Origin: Dickeya chrysanthemi NCPPB 402
GTDB lineage: Bacteria; Pseudomonadota; Gammaproteobacteria; Enterobacterales; Enterobacteriaceae
Reading direction: 5' to 3'
Assembly: GCF_000406105.1 (NCBI RefSeq)
Contig: NZ_CM001974.1
Location: 4,595,628-4,659,627, forward strand
Length of the DNA stretch: 64,000 nt
In this document: piece by piece, positions 42,463-53,491 of the stretch
Position numbering within the stretch: position 1 is the stretch's first letter
Layout: every line of letters begins with the position of its first letter
The notes under the pieces: generated by a model
Databases searched by the model: none
Told to the model about the DNA's origin: nothing
Seen by the model: only the letters and a program-made list of their open reading frames with translations
Translations under genes and position numbers: made by a program

Positions 42463-43191
42463 ATGGAAAATCTCAATCTAAACAAACATATTTCCGGTCA
42501 GTTTAATGCCGAGCTGGAAAGCATCCGCACCCAGGTGCTGACCATGGGCGGGCTGGTGGAACAGCAACTGACCGACGCCATCACCGCCATGCATAACCAG
42601 GATGCGGAACTGGCGCAGCGCGTGATCGAAGGCGACGCCAAAGTTAACATGATGGAAGTGAGTATTGACGAGGCGTGCGTGCGCATCATCGCCAAACGCC
42701 AGCCTACCGCCAGTGACTTGCGTCTGGTGATGGCGATCATCAAGACCATTTCCGAGCTGGAGCGTATCGGCGATGTGGCGGACAAAATCTGCCGCACCGC
42801 GCTGGAGAAATTCTCCCATCAGCATCAGCCGCTGTTGGTGAGCCTGGAATCGTTGGGCAACCACACCGTACAGATGCTGCATGATGTGCTGGACGCGTTC
42901 GCCCGTATGGATCTGGATGAAGCCAAGCGCATCTACATGGAAGACAAGAAGGTGGATAAGGAGTACGAAGGCATTGTGCGTCAGTTAATGACCCACATGA
43001 TGGAAGACTCCCGCACCATTCCCAGCGTGCTGACCGCGTTGTTCTGCGCCCGTTCCATCGAGCGTATTGGCGACCGTTGCCAGAACATTTGCGAGTTCAT
43101 TTTCTACTTCGTCAAAGGCCAGGATTTCCGTCATCTGGGCGGCGACGCGCTGGAAAAAATGCTGGCGCAGAAAGATACGCCTAAAGAATAA
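42463..43191 (+). CDS. phoU: Phosphate signalling protein PhoU
   Basis: Connects PstSCAB to the PhoR kinase and keeps the Pho regulon off in high phosphate. Two similar three-helix bundles contain the metal-binding motifs near [17 protein letters not shown] and the second-half [17 protein letters not shown]. The start is ATG 42463 after GGGAG; the frame opens at 42367 inside pstB. 242 aa, full length. Confidence 0.96.
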   Translation: MENLNLNKHISGQFNAELESIRTQVLTMGGLVEQQLTDAITAMHNQDAELAQRVIEGDAKVNMMEVSIDEACVRIIAKRQPTASDLRLVMAIIKTISELERIGDVADKICRTALEKFSHQHQPLLVSLESLGNHTVQMLHDVLDAFARMDLDEAKRIYMEDKKVDKEYEGIVRQLMTHMMEDSRTIPSVLTALFCARSIERIGDRCQNICEFIFYFVKGQDFRHLGGDALEKMLAQKDTPKE

Positions 43192-43230
43192 GTCCGGCTT
43201 ATTTATTACCAGCTTGCCGACGATGTTCTC

Positions 43231-43258
43231 AACGCCCCGTTTTCGGGGCGTTGTCATT
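43231..43258 (+). terminator. pst-phoU terminator
   Basis: A perfect 9-bp stem AACGCCCCG / CGGGGCGTT with loop TTTT, followed by GTCATTT. The hairpin is strong but the T run is short. Confidence 0.65.
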
Positions 43259-43444
43259 TATAACGCCGCACCACCATTGCGTCACCCGTTGTTGCCACTG
43301 ATGGGATATAACATAAGTTTATATTATGGGGTTTTATGTTATTTCCGACGTGTGGGAGCCGCTGTTAGCCTGCATTTATTGAGTTAATCCTCATTTGTGA
43401 AATGAAAATTTTTTATGAACAGCGGCTTACAGGCGGATAATAAG

Positions 43445-44281
43445 ATGAAAAAATCTCTTTTGGCATTTTCCCTTCTGGCAGGATTGGTTTCCCTCGCTGG
43501 TAATGCACAGGCCGACAAGCTGGATGACATTCAAAAAGCCGGTGTGGTGAAAGTAGCGGTGTTCGACAGCAATCCGCCGTTTGGTTATGTCGATCCGCAA
43601 AGCAAAAAACTGGTGGGCTACGATGTCGACGTGGCGCAAGCTATCGGCAAGGCGCTGGGCGTCAACGTCGAATTGCGTGCGACTAACCCGGCTAACCGTA
43701 TCCCGTTGCTGACCTCGAAAAAAGTCGATCTGATTGCCGCCAACTTCACCATTACCGACGAGCGCGCCAAACAGGTCAACTTCAGTGTGCCTTACTTCGC
43801 TACCGGCCAGAAATTTATCGCCCGCAAAGGTGTGCTAAAAACGCCGGACGATATCAAAAGCCTGCGCATTGGCGCCGACAAGGGCACCGTGCAGGAGATT
43901 ACCCTGCGTGAACATTACCCGACCGCGAAAGTGATTTCCTACGACGATACCCCGCTGGCGTTTGCGGCGCTGCGTAACGGCAATGTGCAGGCCATCACCC
44001 AGGATGACGCCAAACTGGTCGGGTTGCTGGGCAACTTGCCGGCGGCGCAGAAAGCCGATTTTGAAATTTCTCCGTTCAGCATCACCAAAGAATATCAGGG
44101 CATGGGTATTCCGAAGGGCGAAGATCGCCTGACGCAGAAAGTGAACGAGATCCTGCTGAATCTGGAAAAACAGGGCGACGCCGTGAAGATTTATAACCGT
44201 TGGTTCGGGCCGCAAACACCGTCTGCCCAGCCGCGTGGTGACTTCAACATCGCGCCGCTGGACCAGCAACCCAAGGCTTGA
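43445..44281 (+). CDS. Amino-acid ABC transporter substrate-binding protein (SBP_bac_3)
   Basis: Periplasmic receptor of the polar amino-acid family 3. A signal peptide covers about residues 1-23 (MKKSLLAFSLLAGLVSLAG, cleaved after AQA). The ligand-binding motifs GYDVDVAQAIGKALG, VDLIAANFTITDERA and RIGADKGTVQEI are typical. 278 aa; the ligand cannot be told from sequence. ATG 43445 is chosen because it starts the signal peptide. Two permease genes follow, but no ATPase gene is in the cluster. Confidence 0.88.
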   Translation: MKKSLLAFSLLAGLVSLAGNAQADKLDDIQKAGVVKVAVFDSNPPFGYVDPQSKKLVGYDVDVAQAIGKALGVNVELRATNPANRIPLLTSKKVDLIAANFTITDERAKQVNFSVPYFATGQKFIARKGVLKTPDDIKSLRIGADKGTVQEITLREHYPTAKVISYDDTPLAFAALRNGNVQAITQDDAKLVGLLGNLPAAQKADFEISPFSITKEYQGMGIPKGEDRLTQKVNEILLNLEKQGDAVKIYNRWFGPQTPSAQPRGDFNIAPLDQQPKA

Positions 44282-44349
44282 GTGCGCTGCGACAGTATTC
44301 TCCATCCGACAGTGGTTACCGTAGGCTCTTACCTGATGGTTGTGATTTG

Positions 44350-44370
44350 CCCCCGGACCGATTCCGGGGG
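44350..44370 (+). terminator. Intercistronic hairpin after the binding-protein gene
   Basis: CCCCCGG / CCGGGGG with a 7-nt loop lies in the 100-bp gap between the binding protein and the first permease, followed by CCTTCTTGTTT. It probably lowers read-through so that the binding protein is made in excess over the membrane subunits. Confidence 0.6.
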
Positions 44371-44381
44371 CCTTCTTGTTT

Positions 44382-45128
44382 ATGATGACTGATGAATCTA
44401 TCCGATATTGGCTGACCGATTGGCTGCTGGCGCCGCAGTATCTGCAATGGCTGTGGCAAGGCTTTCTGGTCACGCTGGGCCTTGCCGCCGTTACCGTGGT
44501 GCTGGCAACGCTATTGGGGCTCATACTGGCGGCCGGGCGCGACAGCCGTACCCGATTGCTACGCTGGCTGGTGATCGCCTATTGCTCCTTGTTTCGTAAT
44601 ACCCCGCTGCTGGTGCAACTGTTCTTCTGGTACTTCGGCGCAGCGCAGTTGCTGCCCGCCGGGTTAATGCCGTGGCTTAACAGCCCGCATATCATCCCGC
44701 TGGTTGGGCTGAACATACCGTCGTTTGAGTTTCTGGCCGGATTATTTGGCCTGACGCTCTATTCCGCGGCGTTTATCGCAGAAGAGATCCGCGCCGGCAT
44801 CGCCGGCGTGGCGCGTGGTCAGCAGTATGCCGCCTGTGCGTTGGGGCTGACTCACTGGCAGTCGATGCGTTATGTGGTGTTGCCGCAGGCGCTGCGCATC
44901 GCATTGCCGCCGCTGCTGGGTCAGTACATGAACATAATAAAAAACTCATCGCTGGCGATGGCCATCGGCGTGGCGGAGCTGTCTTACGCTTCCCGGCAGG
45001 TGGAAACCGAAACGCTACGTACCTTTCAGGCGTTCGGGGTGGCGACGGTGCTTTATATCGCGGTGATTGCCCTGCTGGAAGGATGGGGACAGTGGCGTCA
45101 GCATCGGCAATCGGCCAGGGAGCACTGA
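44382..45128 (+). CDS. Amino-acid ABC transporter permease (HisM/GltJ family)
   Basis: Inner-membrane permease of the polar amino-acid class. 248 aa with about five hydrophobic segments. The conserved EEIRAGIAGVARGQQYAACA and LGLTHWQSMRYVVLPQALR EAA loop are present. ATG 44382 or 44385 (adjacent Met codons). The next permease gene starts one base after its stop. Confidence 0.87.
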   Translation: MMTDESIRYWLTDWLLAPQYLQWLWQGFLVTLGLAAVTVVLATLLGLILAAGRDSRTRLLRWLVIAYCSLFRNTPLLVQLFFWYFGAAQLLPAGLMPWLNSPHIIPLVGLNIPSFEFLAGLFGLTLYSAAFIAEEIRAGIAGVARGQQYAACALGLTHWQSMRYVVLPQALRIALPPLLGQYMNIIKNSSLAMAIGVAELSYASRQVETETLRTFQAFGVATVLYIAVIALLEGWGQWRQHRQSAREH

Positions 45129-45129
45129 G

Positions 45130-45889
45130 ATGGACTTTTCTATTATCCGCGACAATTTGGGTTACCTGATGTGGGGCACCTTTCCGGATGGACCATTGGG
45201 GGGGGGCGGCGCTGACGCTGGTGCTTAGCCTGATGGCCGGGCTGACTTCGGCGGTACTCGGTACGTTGCTGGGCGTGGCGCTGGCGATGCTGCGCGGCTG
45301 GGCGGGCGGGCTGTTGGCGATGGTGCTCGGGTTTTTTCGGGCGATTCCGGTGATCATGCTGATTTTCTGGACTTACTTCCTGCTGCCGATGGTTTTGGGC
45401 GTCGATATTCCCGAAATCACCACCGTGGTATGCGCGTTGGCGCTGATCGCATCCGCTTATCTGGCGCACGGCGTGAAGGCGGGCATTGTGGCGATAGGCC
45501 GCGGCCAGTGGCAGGCCGGGATGTCGCTGGGATTGGGACGCTGGCAGACGCTGTGGTACATCGTTCTGCCGCAAGCGTTGCGCATGATGGTGCCGTCGTT
45601 CATCAACCAGTGGATCTCCCTGATTAAAGATACGTCGCTGGCTTACATTGTCGGTGTTGGTGAACTGACGTTTCTGGCGACCCAGGTTAACAACCGCAGT
45701 ATGGTTTATCCGACGGAAGTGTTTTTGTTTATCGCGCTGGTCTATTTTATCTTTTGCCTGTCGCTGGATCTGCTGGCGCAGGGCGTCAGCCGGCGTTTTC
45801 GCACCGGGCCGCAACCGACCCGGCGTAGGCTATTCGGTCGGCGCCAGGCGGTACGCGTGCCGGAGTCGCCGTTACGAGAGTCCGCCTGA
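45130..45889 (+). pseudogene. Second amino-acid ABC permease, frameshifted in a G9 tract
   Basis: The start ATG 45130 follows AGGGAG at the end of the previous gene and encodes MDFSIIRDNLGYLMWGTFPD. Nine consecutive G (45198-45206) then shift the frame, so the product stops at 45228. With eight G the frame would read through GPLGGAALTLVLSLMAG and continue to 45889 as a normal 252-aa permease with the loop LGLGRWQTLWYIVLPQALR. The downstream part is intact, with no further stops. This is a recent mutation, a phase-variable tract or a base-call error. The alternative start at 45188 lacks the first helix region. Confidence 0.8.
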
Positions 45890-45893
45890 ATTC

Positions 45894-46565
45894 TCAGTCG
45901 GTGGTAGTCAGTGCCCAACCACGGGCCTGCCATAGCGCCGGCAACTGCGCCATGTCGTGAAACATTGTCACTAATGGGTGATGGATTGGGGCGTTATGCT
46001 CGTCGGCGCAGTAATAGAACACCGGTATGCCGGCGGCAATGCCGGCCTGCGTGCCGGAGACGGAATCTTCCACCAGAATACAATTTTCCACCGCTACCCC
46101 CATCTGCTGTGCCGCGTGATGAATCAACGCCGGGTCTGGCTTCCATTTGCCGATGTCGTAGCCGCTGTACAGATGGTCGCCAAAGAACGGCAGCAGGCCG
46201 GTCAACCCCAGCGAATGCTGCATTTTGCTGACCGGGCCGTTGGATACCACCGCTACAGGCGCCTGCAACGTCGCCAATACTTCTTTCACGCCGGGAATCG
46301 GTTGTAGCGAGAGTTCGAAAAGCCGCGCCACCTCCTGACGGAAATGACGCTCCATGTCCTCCACTGAAACCGTCAGGCCGAAACGCTCACTGATGCTGTC
46401 GATAATGTCGTAGAGCTTCATACCCTTAAAGGTTTTGATCACTTCATCCAGCGGTAAGTGGACGCCGTGGGGGACAAAGATATTGACATAGGCCTGGCAA
46501 CAGATGACTTCACTATCGACCAGCGTACCGTCGCAGTCGAAAAATACGCATTCAATTCGGGACAT
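45894..46565 (-). CDS. yieH: HAD-family phosphatase YieH-like
   Basis: HAD-superfamily hydrolase; E. coli YieH is a 6-phosphogluconate phosphatase. Motif I FFDCDGTLVDSE lies at the N terminus, motif II VVSNGP near residue 105, motif III Lys in GKWKPDPAL, and motif IV VEDSVSGTQAG. A helical cap lies between motifs I and II. 223 aa. It converges with the frameshifted permease and diverges from adeP, as yieH and yieG (adeP) neighbour each other in E. coli. Confidence 0.9.
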   Translation of the reverse strand: MSRIECVFFDCDGTLVDSEVICCQAYVNIFVPHGVHLPLDEVIKTFKGMKLYDIIDSISERFGLTVSVEDMERHFRQEVARLFELSLQPIPGVKEVLATLQAPVAVVSNGPVSKMQHSLGLTGLLPFFGDHLYSGYDIGKWKPDPALIHHAAQQMGVAVENCILVEDSVSGTQAGIAAGIPVFYYCADEHNAPIHHPLVTMFHDMAQLPALWQARGWALTTTD

Positions 46566-46668
46566 GAGCGTTCCTTATTGGAGGACGAAAATCCCCACTT
46601 TACCCGACTGACGGGATAATGCGACGTTTGCAGAAATAAGGGGTGTGCTGGCCGTTATCTCTGCATCA

Positions 46669-46684
46669 GACAAACGTTTTCCCG
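46669..46684 (+). promoter_or_regulatory. Possible PurR operator upstream of adeP
   Basis: GACAAACGTTTTCCCG has the CAAACGTTTTC core of the PurR box (consensus ACGCAAACGTTTTCGT) with mismatches at both edges. PurR controls adeP in E. coli. It lies 155 bp before the adeP start and about 105 bp before yieH on the other strand. Confidence 0.4.
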
Positions 46685-46838
46685 TCGTGAAGTGAGACGA
46701 AACCGCTGCGAACAGGCGGGAGATATAGAAAATTGTTATCGCTGGGAAAAAAAAGCCCGTTGGCGCGTTAACTGCTCTGCATTTTGGTATAGGATACCGG
46801 GCGATTATCTTTCCTTTCTTCTCTTTGGGTCATTTATC

Positions 46839-48176
46839 ATGGATAAATCTCAGTCTGGTTCCGCTGTTGAGCAGGGGCTGCTGGGTCGTGTGTTTAAACT
46901 CAAGCAGCACGGCACTACCGCTCGTACCGAGACTATCGCCGGGTTCACCACCTTCCTGACGATGGTGTATATCGTTTTCGTCAACCCGCAGATTCTGGGC
47001 GCAGCCGGGATGGACACCAAAGCGGTGTTCGTCACCACCTGTCTGATCGCCGCTTTTGGTAGTATTTTCATGGGCCTGTTGGCCAACCTGCCGGTGGCGC
47101 TGGCACCGGCGATGGGCCTGAACGCCTTTTTCGCTTTTGTGGTGGTCGGCACCATGGGCCTGTCGTGGCAGGTGGCGATGGGCGCCATCTTCTGGGGTTC
47201 GGTCGGTTTCCTGCTGTTGACGGTATTCCAGGTTCGCTACTGGATGATCGCCAATATTCCGCTCAGCTTGCGTTTGGGTATTGCCAGCGGTATCGGTCTG
47301 TTTATCGCGATGATCGGGCTGAAAAACGCCGGGATTATCGTGCCGAACCCGGAAACGCTGGTCTCGGTTGGTAAACTGACCTCACATAGCGTGCTACTGG
47401 GTGCGTTGGGCTTTTTCATTATCGTGGTGCTGGCGTCCCGCAATATTCATGCGGCGGTGCTGATCTCCATCGCGGTTACCACCTTGCTGGGCGCGATGCT
47501 GGGGGATGTAAAATTCACCGGCGTATTTTCCATGCCGCCGAGCGTCAGTAATGTGGTAGGGCAGGTCGATCTGGCCGGGTCGCTGAATTTGGGCCTGTCC
47601 GGGGTGATTTTCTCCTTCATGCTGGTGAACCTGTTTGACTCTTCCGGCACTCTGATTGGCGTGACCGACAAAGCCGGCCTGGTGGACGCTCGTGGTAAAT
47701 TCCCGCAGATGAAACAAGCGCTGTATGTGGATAGCATCAGTTCGGTGGTTGGGTCGTTCATTGGTACGTCGTCCGTGACGGCGTATATCGAGAGCTCCTC
47801 CGGCGTGTCCATCGGTGGTCGTACCGGCCTGACGGCGGTGGTGGTGGGGATTCTGTTCCTGCTGGTGATGTTCCTGTCGCCGCTGGCAGGGATGGTGCCG
47901 GCCTATGCCGCGGCTGGCGCGCTGATTTACGTCGGTGTGTTGATGACATCCAGCCTGGCGCGCGTGAAATGGGATGATCTGACCGAGTCCGTGCCGGCGT
48001 TTGTGACCGCTGTGATGATGCCGTTCACTTTCTCAATCACTGAGGGTATTGCGCTGGGTTTCATTTCCTACGCGGTGATGAAAGCGGCGACCGGTCGCTG
48101 GCGCGACATCAGCCCTTGCGTCATCGTCGTAGCGGTGCTGTTCCTGCTGAAAATTATTTTTATCGACGCCCATTAA
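46839..48176 (+). CDS. adeP: Adenine permease AdeP (NCS2 family)
   Basis: High-affinity adenine:H+ symporter of the AzgA-like COG2252 group. 445 aa, about 12-14 transmembrane segments. Family motifs are ETIAGFTTFLTMVYIVFVNP, ALAPAMGLNAFFAF, NLFDSSGTLIGVTDKAGL and SSSGVSIGGRTGLTA. It ends in KIIFIDAH, as in E. coli YieG/AdeP. The start is ATG 46839; the frame continues upstream to 46692 without similarity. The ribosome-binding site is weak. Confidence 0.93.
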   Translation: MDKSQSGSAVEQGLLGRVFKLKQHGTTARTETIAGFTTFLTMVYIVFVNPQILGAAGMDTKAVFVTTCLIAAFGSIFMGLLANLPVALAPAMGLNAFFAFVVVGTMGLSWQVAMGAIFWGSVGFLLLTVFQVRYWMIANIPLSLRLGIASGIGLFIAMIGLKNAGIIVPNPETLVSVGKLTSHSVLLGALGFFIIVVLASRNIHAAVLISIAVTTLLGAMLGDVKFTGVFSMPPSVSNVVGQVDLAGSLNLGLSGVIFSFMLVNLFDSSGTLIGVTDKAGLVDARGKFPQMKQALYVDSISSVVGSFIGTSSVTAYIESSSGVSIGGRTGLTAVVVGILFLLVMFLSPLAGMVPAYAAAGALIYVGVLMTSSLARVKWDDLTESVPAFVTAVMMPFTFSITEGIALGFISYAVMKAATGRWRDISPCVIVVAVLFLLKIIFIDAH

Positions 48177-48183
48177 TCACTGG

Positions 48184-48215
48184 CGAGCCGGGGTGCCCCG
48201 GCTCGCGCTTTTCTG
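48184..48215 (+). terminator. adeP terminator
   Basis: CGAGCCGGGG / CCCCGGCTCG (48184-48205) is a perfect GC-rich inverted repeat, followed by CGCTTTTC. It probably terminates adeP, and in reverse the convergent transferase gene. Confidence 0.75.
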
Positions 48216-48244
48216 CCGTTTTCCCGCTTGTTACATCACATTTG

Positions 48245-48991
48245 TTACATCACATATTGCGGCGCTGCATTTTCCGTCGCGTGGCTGCTCAGCTTGATAT
48301 AACGCCGTGACTGGCGTTGTTGCTGGATGATTTCACCGGATTTCCGCATGCCGTAGGCCGAGGTGTAATTCCACATTACCAGCCGATCGAGGCGCGGCGT
48401 ATGGGCACAAGCCCAGGCCAGATAATCATCGATATCGCTTATCACTTCCACGTCAGGAATATGTCGCGACCGCAATCGGCCTGACGCCGGGTGCAGTTTT
48501 AACGATTCCGGACCACCGGCATTGAAACCGGGGATTTTCAGTACCGACTGGCGGATGGTACACAACTGGGTGGCGGCTTCCAGCGGGTCGAGCTGGGCGT
48601 CAATCCAGGCTTTTTCCGCGTGGGTCTGCGTTTGCAGATGCGGCGGCGTTTCGCGGTTCCAGACGCGGACAATTTCCACGTCCATCCCCACTTTGCCCTC
48701 TTCGCTAAGCAGGATTGCGATGGTATTTCCTGCATAGCCAAGGCTGAAGTCGGGAAGATGCGGGTCAACAAAACAGGGTCTGCCGTTTGGCGAGACCATC
48801 AATGGTGGAAGTACCGGATAACCGAAGAAATAAAACATCATTTCTGCCAACAGCGCCCGGCTTTTCAGATAACGCTCGCGGCGCTTTACTGAAAAGCAGT
48901 GCGTGGATGAAATCAGGTCATCCGATAACCGTTGCAGATCGGGTAACGCTTCCGTGCTTGCCCACCTGACGAAATGACAGGTCATATTCAC
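48245..48991 (-). CDS. 4'-phosphopantetheinyl transferase-like protein with altered catalytic motif
   Basis: A 248-aa protein of the Sfp/EntD-like fold, which transfers phosphopantetheine from CoA to carrier proteins. The N-terminal region with RRERYLKSRALLAEM and SPNGRPCF, and the metal motif VGMDVEIVR (about residues 100-108), are conserved. The second motif, normally W-x-x-K-E-(S/A)-x-x-K, reads CTIRQSVLK: W to C, K to R, and the metal or catalytic E to Q. Activity is therefore doubtful. No NRPS or PKS gene lies in the window. The start MNMTCHF at 48991 has another Met two codons in. Confidence 0.72.
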   Translation of the reverse strand: MNMTCHFVRWASTEALPDLQRLSDDLISSTHCFSVKRRERYLKSRALLAEMMFYFFGYPVLPPLMVSPNGRPCFVDPHLPDFSLGYAGNTIAILLSEEGKVGMDVEIVRVWNRETPPHLQTQTHAEKAWIDAQLDPLEAATQLCTIRQSVLKIPGFNAGGPESLKLHPASGRLRSRHIPDVEVISDIDDYLAWACAHTPRLDRLVMWNYTSAYGMRKSGEIIQQQRQSRRYIKLSSHATENAAPQYVM

Positions 48992-49289
48992 TCCATGATG
49001 CCAACGAAAAAAACCTGATAGTTTTTAGTGGAATAACTGCTCTGTGAAGTTTATTTCCGACGCAAGTGGTCAGATAAATATCCGTACCAAAGAGAAACTG
49101 GCGGATAAATCGGCGATAATTATCCTTGTTTGAGCAGAATACGTCAAAAAGCACTTTTTATTAAAACTGATTTTATTTTGTTTGAAATAAAATCGGGCTG
49201 ATATCACATCATGCATAACAACCAGGTGCAATGACGCCGTCTGTGCGGCGTGCCCGTGAAGGCATCCTTGGCATCACGGGCAAAAGGCA
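48992..49289. other. Intergenic stretch with stacked hairpins near its right end
   Basis: No gene is seen. At 49230-49247 there is a 6-bp stem ACGCCG / CGGCGT, and at 49251-49281 an 8-bp stem GCCCGTGA / TCACGGGC. Both lie just beyond the stop of the ferredoxin gene and probably act in 3'-end formation. The remainder is AT-rich and holds the leader of the transferase gene. Confidence 0.45.
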
Positions 49290-51919
<2,630 letters not shown>

Positions 51920-51929
51920 TCAATTTGGG

Positions 51930-52070
51930 ATGTCTGTTGTGATTACAGGCTGCGTCGCGCCGGAGTTGCCTACCGAAGCAGACGAAAGATGACGAAACCA
52001 GCCTGAGCGGGTCACTAAGAAAGTGATTCTGGAAGGGGCCTGGTACCTGTCTCGTCAGGAGAAAAAATAA
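51930..52070 (+). pseudogene. Possible short lipoprotein remnant with in-frame TGA
   Basis: From ATG 51930 the frame reads MSVVITGCVAPELPTEADER, with a lipobox-like ITGC, then TGA at 51990. The same frame continues as RNQPERVTKKVILEGAWYLS to a TAA at 52068. One nonsense codon in an otherwise protein-like 47-codon frame suggests a decayed gene. It is short enough to be chance, and no strong ribosome-binding site is seen. Confidence 0.3.
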
Positions 52071-52444
52071 CGATCCCCTCAGTTACTGAGGTTCATCCTA
52101 GCGGCTCGGGTCAGCATGAATCTTGATATAGAACAGATAAAGTGGGGTAAAAATAACCAAAAATTTTCATGCAGTTATCAAAAAAGACAAAAATATCGCC
52201 CGAAGAGCAATCAATAGCAGAAGGTTTATTACCTGAAATATCCCCATGAACATATATCCCCATGAACATATTTATATTTTTAAATGATATCTGAATTAGT
52301 TTTTTGCGTGAAATATATGGTTACTTATCTTTACGTTAAGCATAATGGTTTTTGCCGTTGGCTGGATGCAGGCGCTATCAGGCATCGGTCTCTTCATGAG
52401 GCACGCCAAACGGTATTAACAATAAATTAATAAGGGATTGGTCT
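52071..52444. other. Gap with a 16-bp tandem duplication upstream of the lipoprotein operon
   Basis: No gene is seen. ATATCCCCATGAACAT occurs twice in immediate succession (52238-52253 and 52254-52269). The surrounding DNA is AT-rich and probably carries the promoter of the csgG-like operon. Confidence 0.6.
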
Positions 52445-53116
52445 ATGAATAAAAAGGCTGTTTTTTGTTCTATGGTCATTTCCGCCACCTTGTTGGGCGG
52501 ATGTGCTACAGAATCCTCACGTACAGTGGAAACGCCTAAAGTCGTCTCCTACAACACGTCTTATCAGGGCGTCCGCAGCCCGATTTCAGTTGGGAAATTT
52601 GAAAATCGTACCAACTATATGAATGGCATTTTCTCCGATGGTGTAGACCGTTTGGGGAATCAGGCTAAAACCATTCTTGTCAGCCACTTACAGCAGACGG
52701 GACGTTTTAACGTGCTTGATCGTACCAATATGGACGAGCTGAAAACGGAAGCCGGCATTAAAGGTCAGACACAGACATTAAAAGGCGCCAATTACGTTGT
52801 GACCGGCGACGTTACGGAATTCGGCCGTAAGGAAGTGGGCGATCAGCAACTGTGGGGGATTTTGGGAAGAGGTAAATCTCAGATTGCTTATGCCAAGACC
52901 ACATTGAACATCGTGAACGTTCAGACCTCTGAAGTGGTGTATTCCGTTCAGGGGGCGGGTGAGTATGCCCTGTCCAACCGCGAAATCGTCGGATTTGGCG
53001 GTACGGCTAGTTATGACTCAACGCTGAACGGCAAAGTGCTGGATTTAGCGATTCGTGAAGCGGTCAACAATTTGGTTGCAGGTATTGAAAGCGGCGCATG
53101 GCGTCCATCGAATTAA
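52445..53116 (+). CDS. CsgG/HfaB-family lipoprotein
   Basis: Outer-membrane-type lipoprotein related to CsgG, the curli export pore, and to HfaB. A lipoprotein signal ends at LLGGC (Cys 20). The CsgG-like core includes SPISVGKFENRTNYMNG, LQQTGRFNVLDRTNMDEL and GANYVVTGDVTEFGRK. 223 aa, shorter than E. coli CsgG (277). No csgA/B/E/F genes are nearby. Instead it leads an operon with DUF4810 and GNA1162-like lipoproteins, an association seen in other Gram-negatives. Export or envelope function is inferred. Confidence 0.85.
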   Translation: MNKKAVFCSMVISATLLGGCATESSRTVETPKVVSYNTSYQGVRSPISVGKFENRTNYMNGIFSDGVDRLGNQAKTILVSHLQQTGRFNVLDRTNMDELKTEAGIKGQTQTLKGANYVVTGDVTEFGRKEVGDQQLWGILGRGKSQIAYAKTTLNIVNVQTSEVVYSVQGAGEYALSNREIVGFGGTASYDSTLNGKVLDLAIREAVNNLVAGIESGAWRPSN

Positions 53117-53134
53117 AAGAACGGGAAAATAATA

Positions 53135-53488
53135 ATGTTATTCAATAAAAAGACTGTGCTGTTGTTGACGGCGACTTTACTGGCAGGATGTGCTTCCGCA
53201 CCTAAGACCATCTATAGCTGGGATAATTATCAGACTACAATTTATCAATATTATCAGCAGGATAAAACCAGTCCTGAAGAGCAGATCGCATCGTTGCAGA
53301 AATCATTAGACGTTGCTAAATCACAGAATAAGCCCGTGCCGCCAGGATTACATGCTCAACTGGGCCTGTTATATGCCAAAACGGGTCGCGGTGTGGATGC
53401 CCGTCAGCAATTCGAGACGGAAAAATCATTATTCCCCGAATCCGCCCCTTTCATGGACTTTCTGTTGAGCAAGAATAAAGGAAAATAA
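53135..53488 (+). CDS. DUF4810-type lipoprotein
   Basis: A 117-aa lipoprotein whose signal ends LLAGC (Cys 19). Aromatic-rich YSWDNYQTTIYQYYQQDKTS follows. The C-terminal half is helical and TPR-like (QLGLLYAKTGRGVDARQQFE). Family assignment to DUF4810 is from recall of its association with CsgG-like and DUF799 genes. It is 18 bp after the CsgG-like gene. Function unknown; probably a periplasmic accessory. Confidence 0.75.
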   Translation: MLFNKKTVLLLTATLLAGCASAPKTIYSWDNYQTTIYQYYQQDKTSPEEQIASLQKSLDVAKSQNKPVPPGLHAQLGLLYAKTGRGVDARQQFETEKSLFPESAPFMDFLLSKNKGK

Positions 53489-53491
53489 TCA

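Noticed and set aside
51930..52070. Selenoprotein reading through TGA 51990
   Set aside because: No clear SECIS-like hairpin directly follows the TGA and the frame is too short; a nonsense mutation or chance is simpler.
52445..53116. Curli secretion locus
   Set aside because: The CsgG-like protein is shorter than CsgG and no csgA, csgB, csgD, csgE or csgF gene lies nearby.
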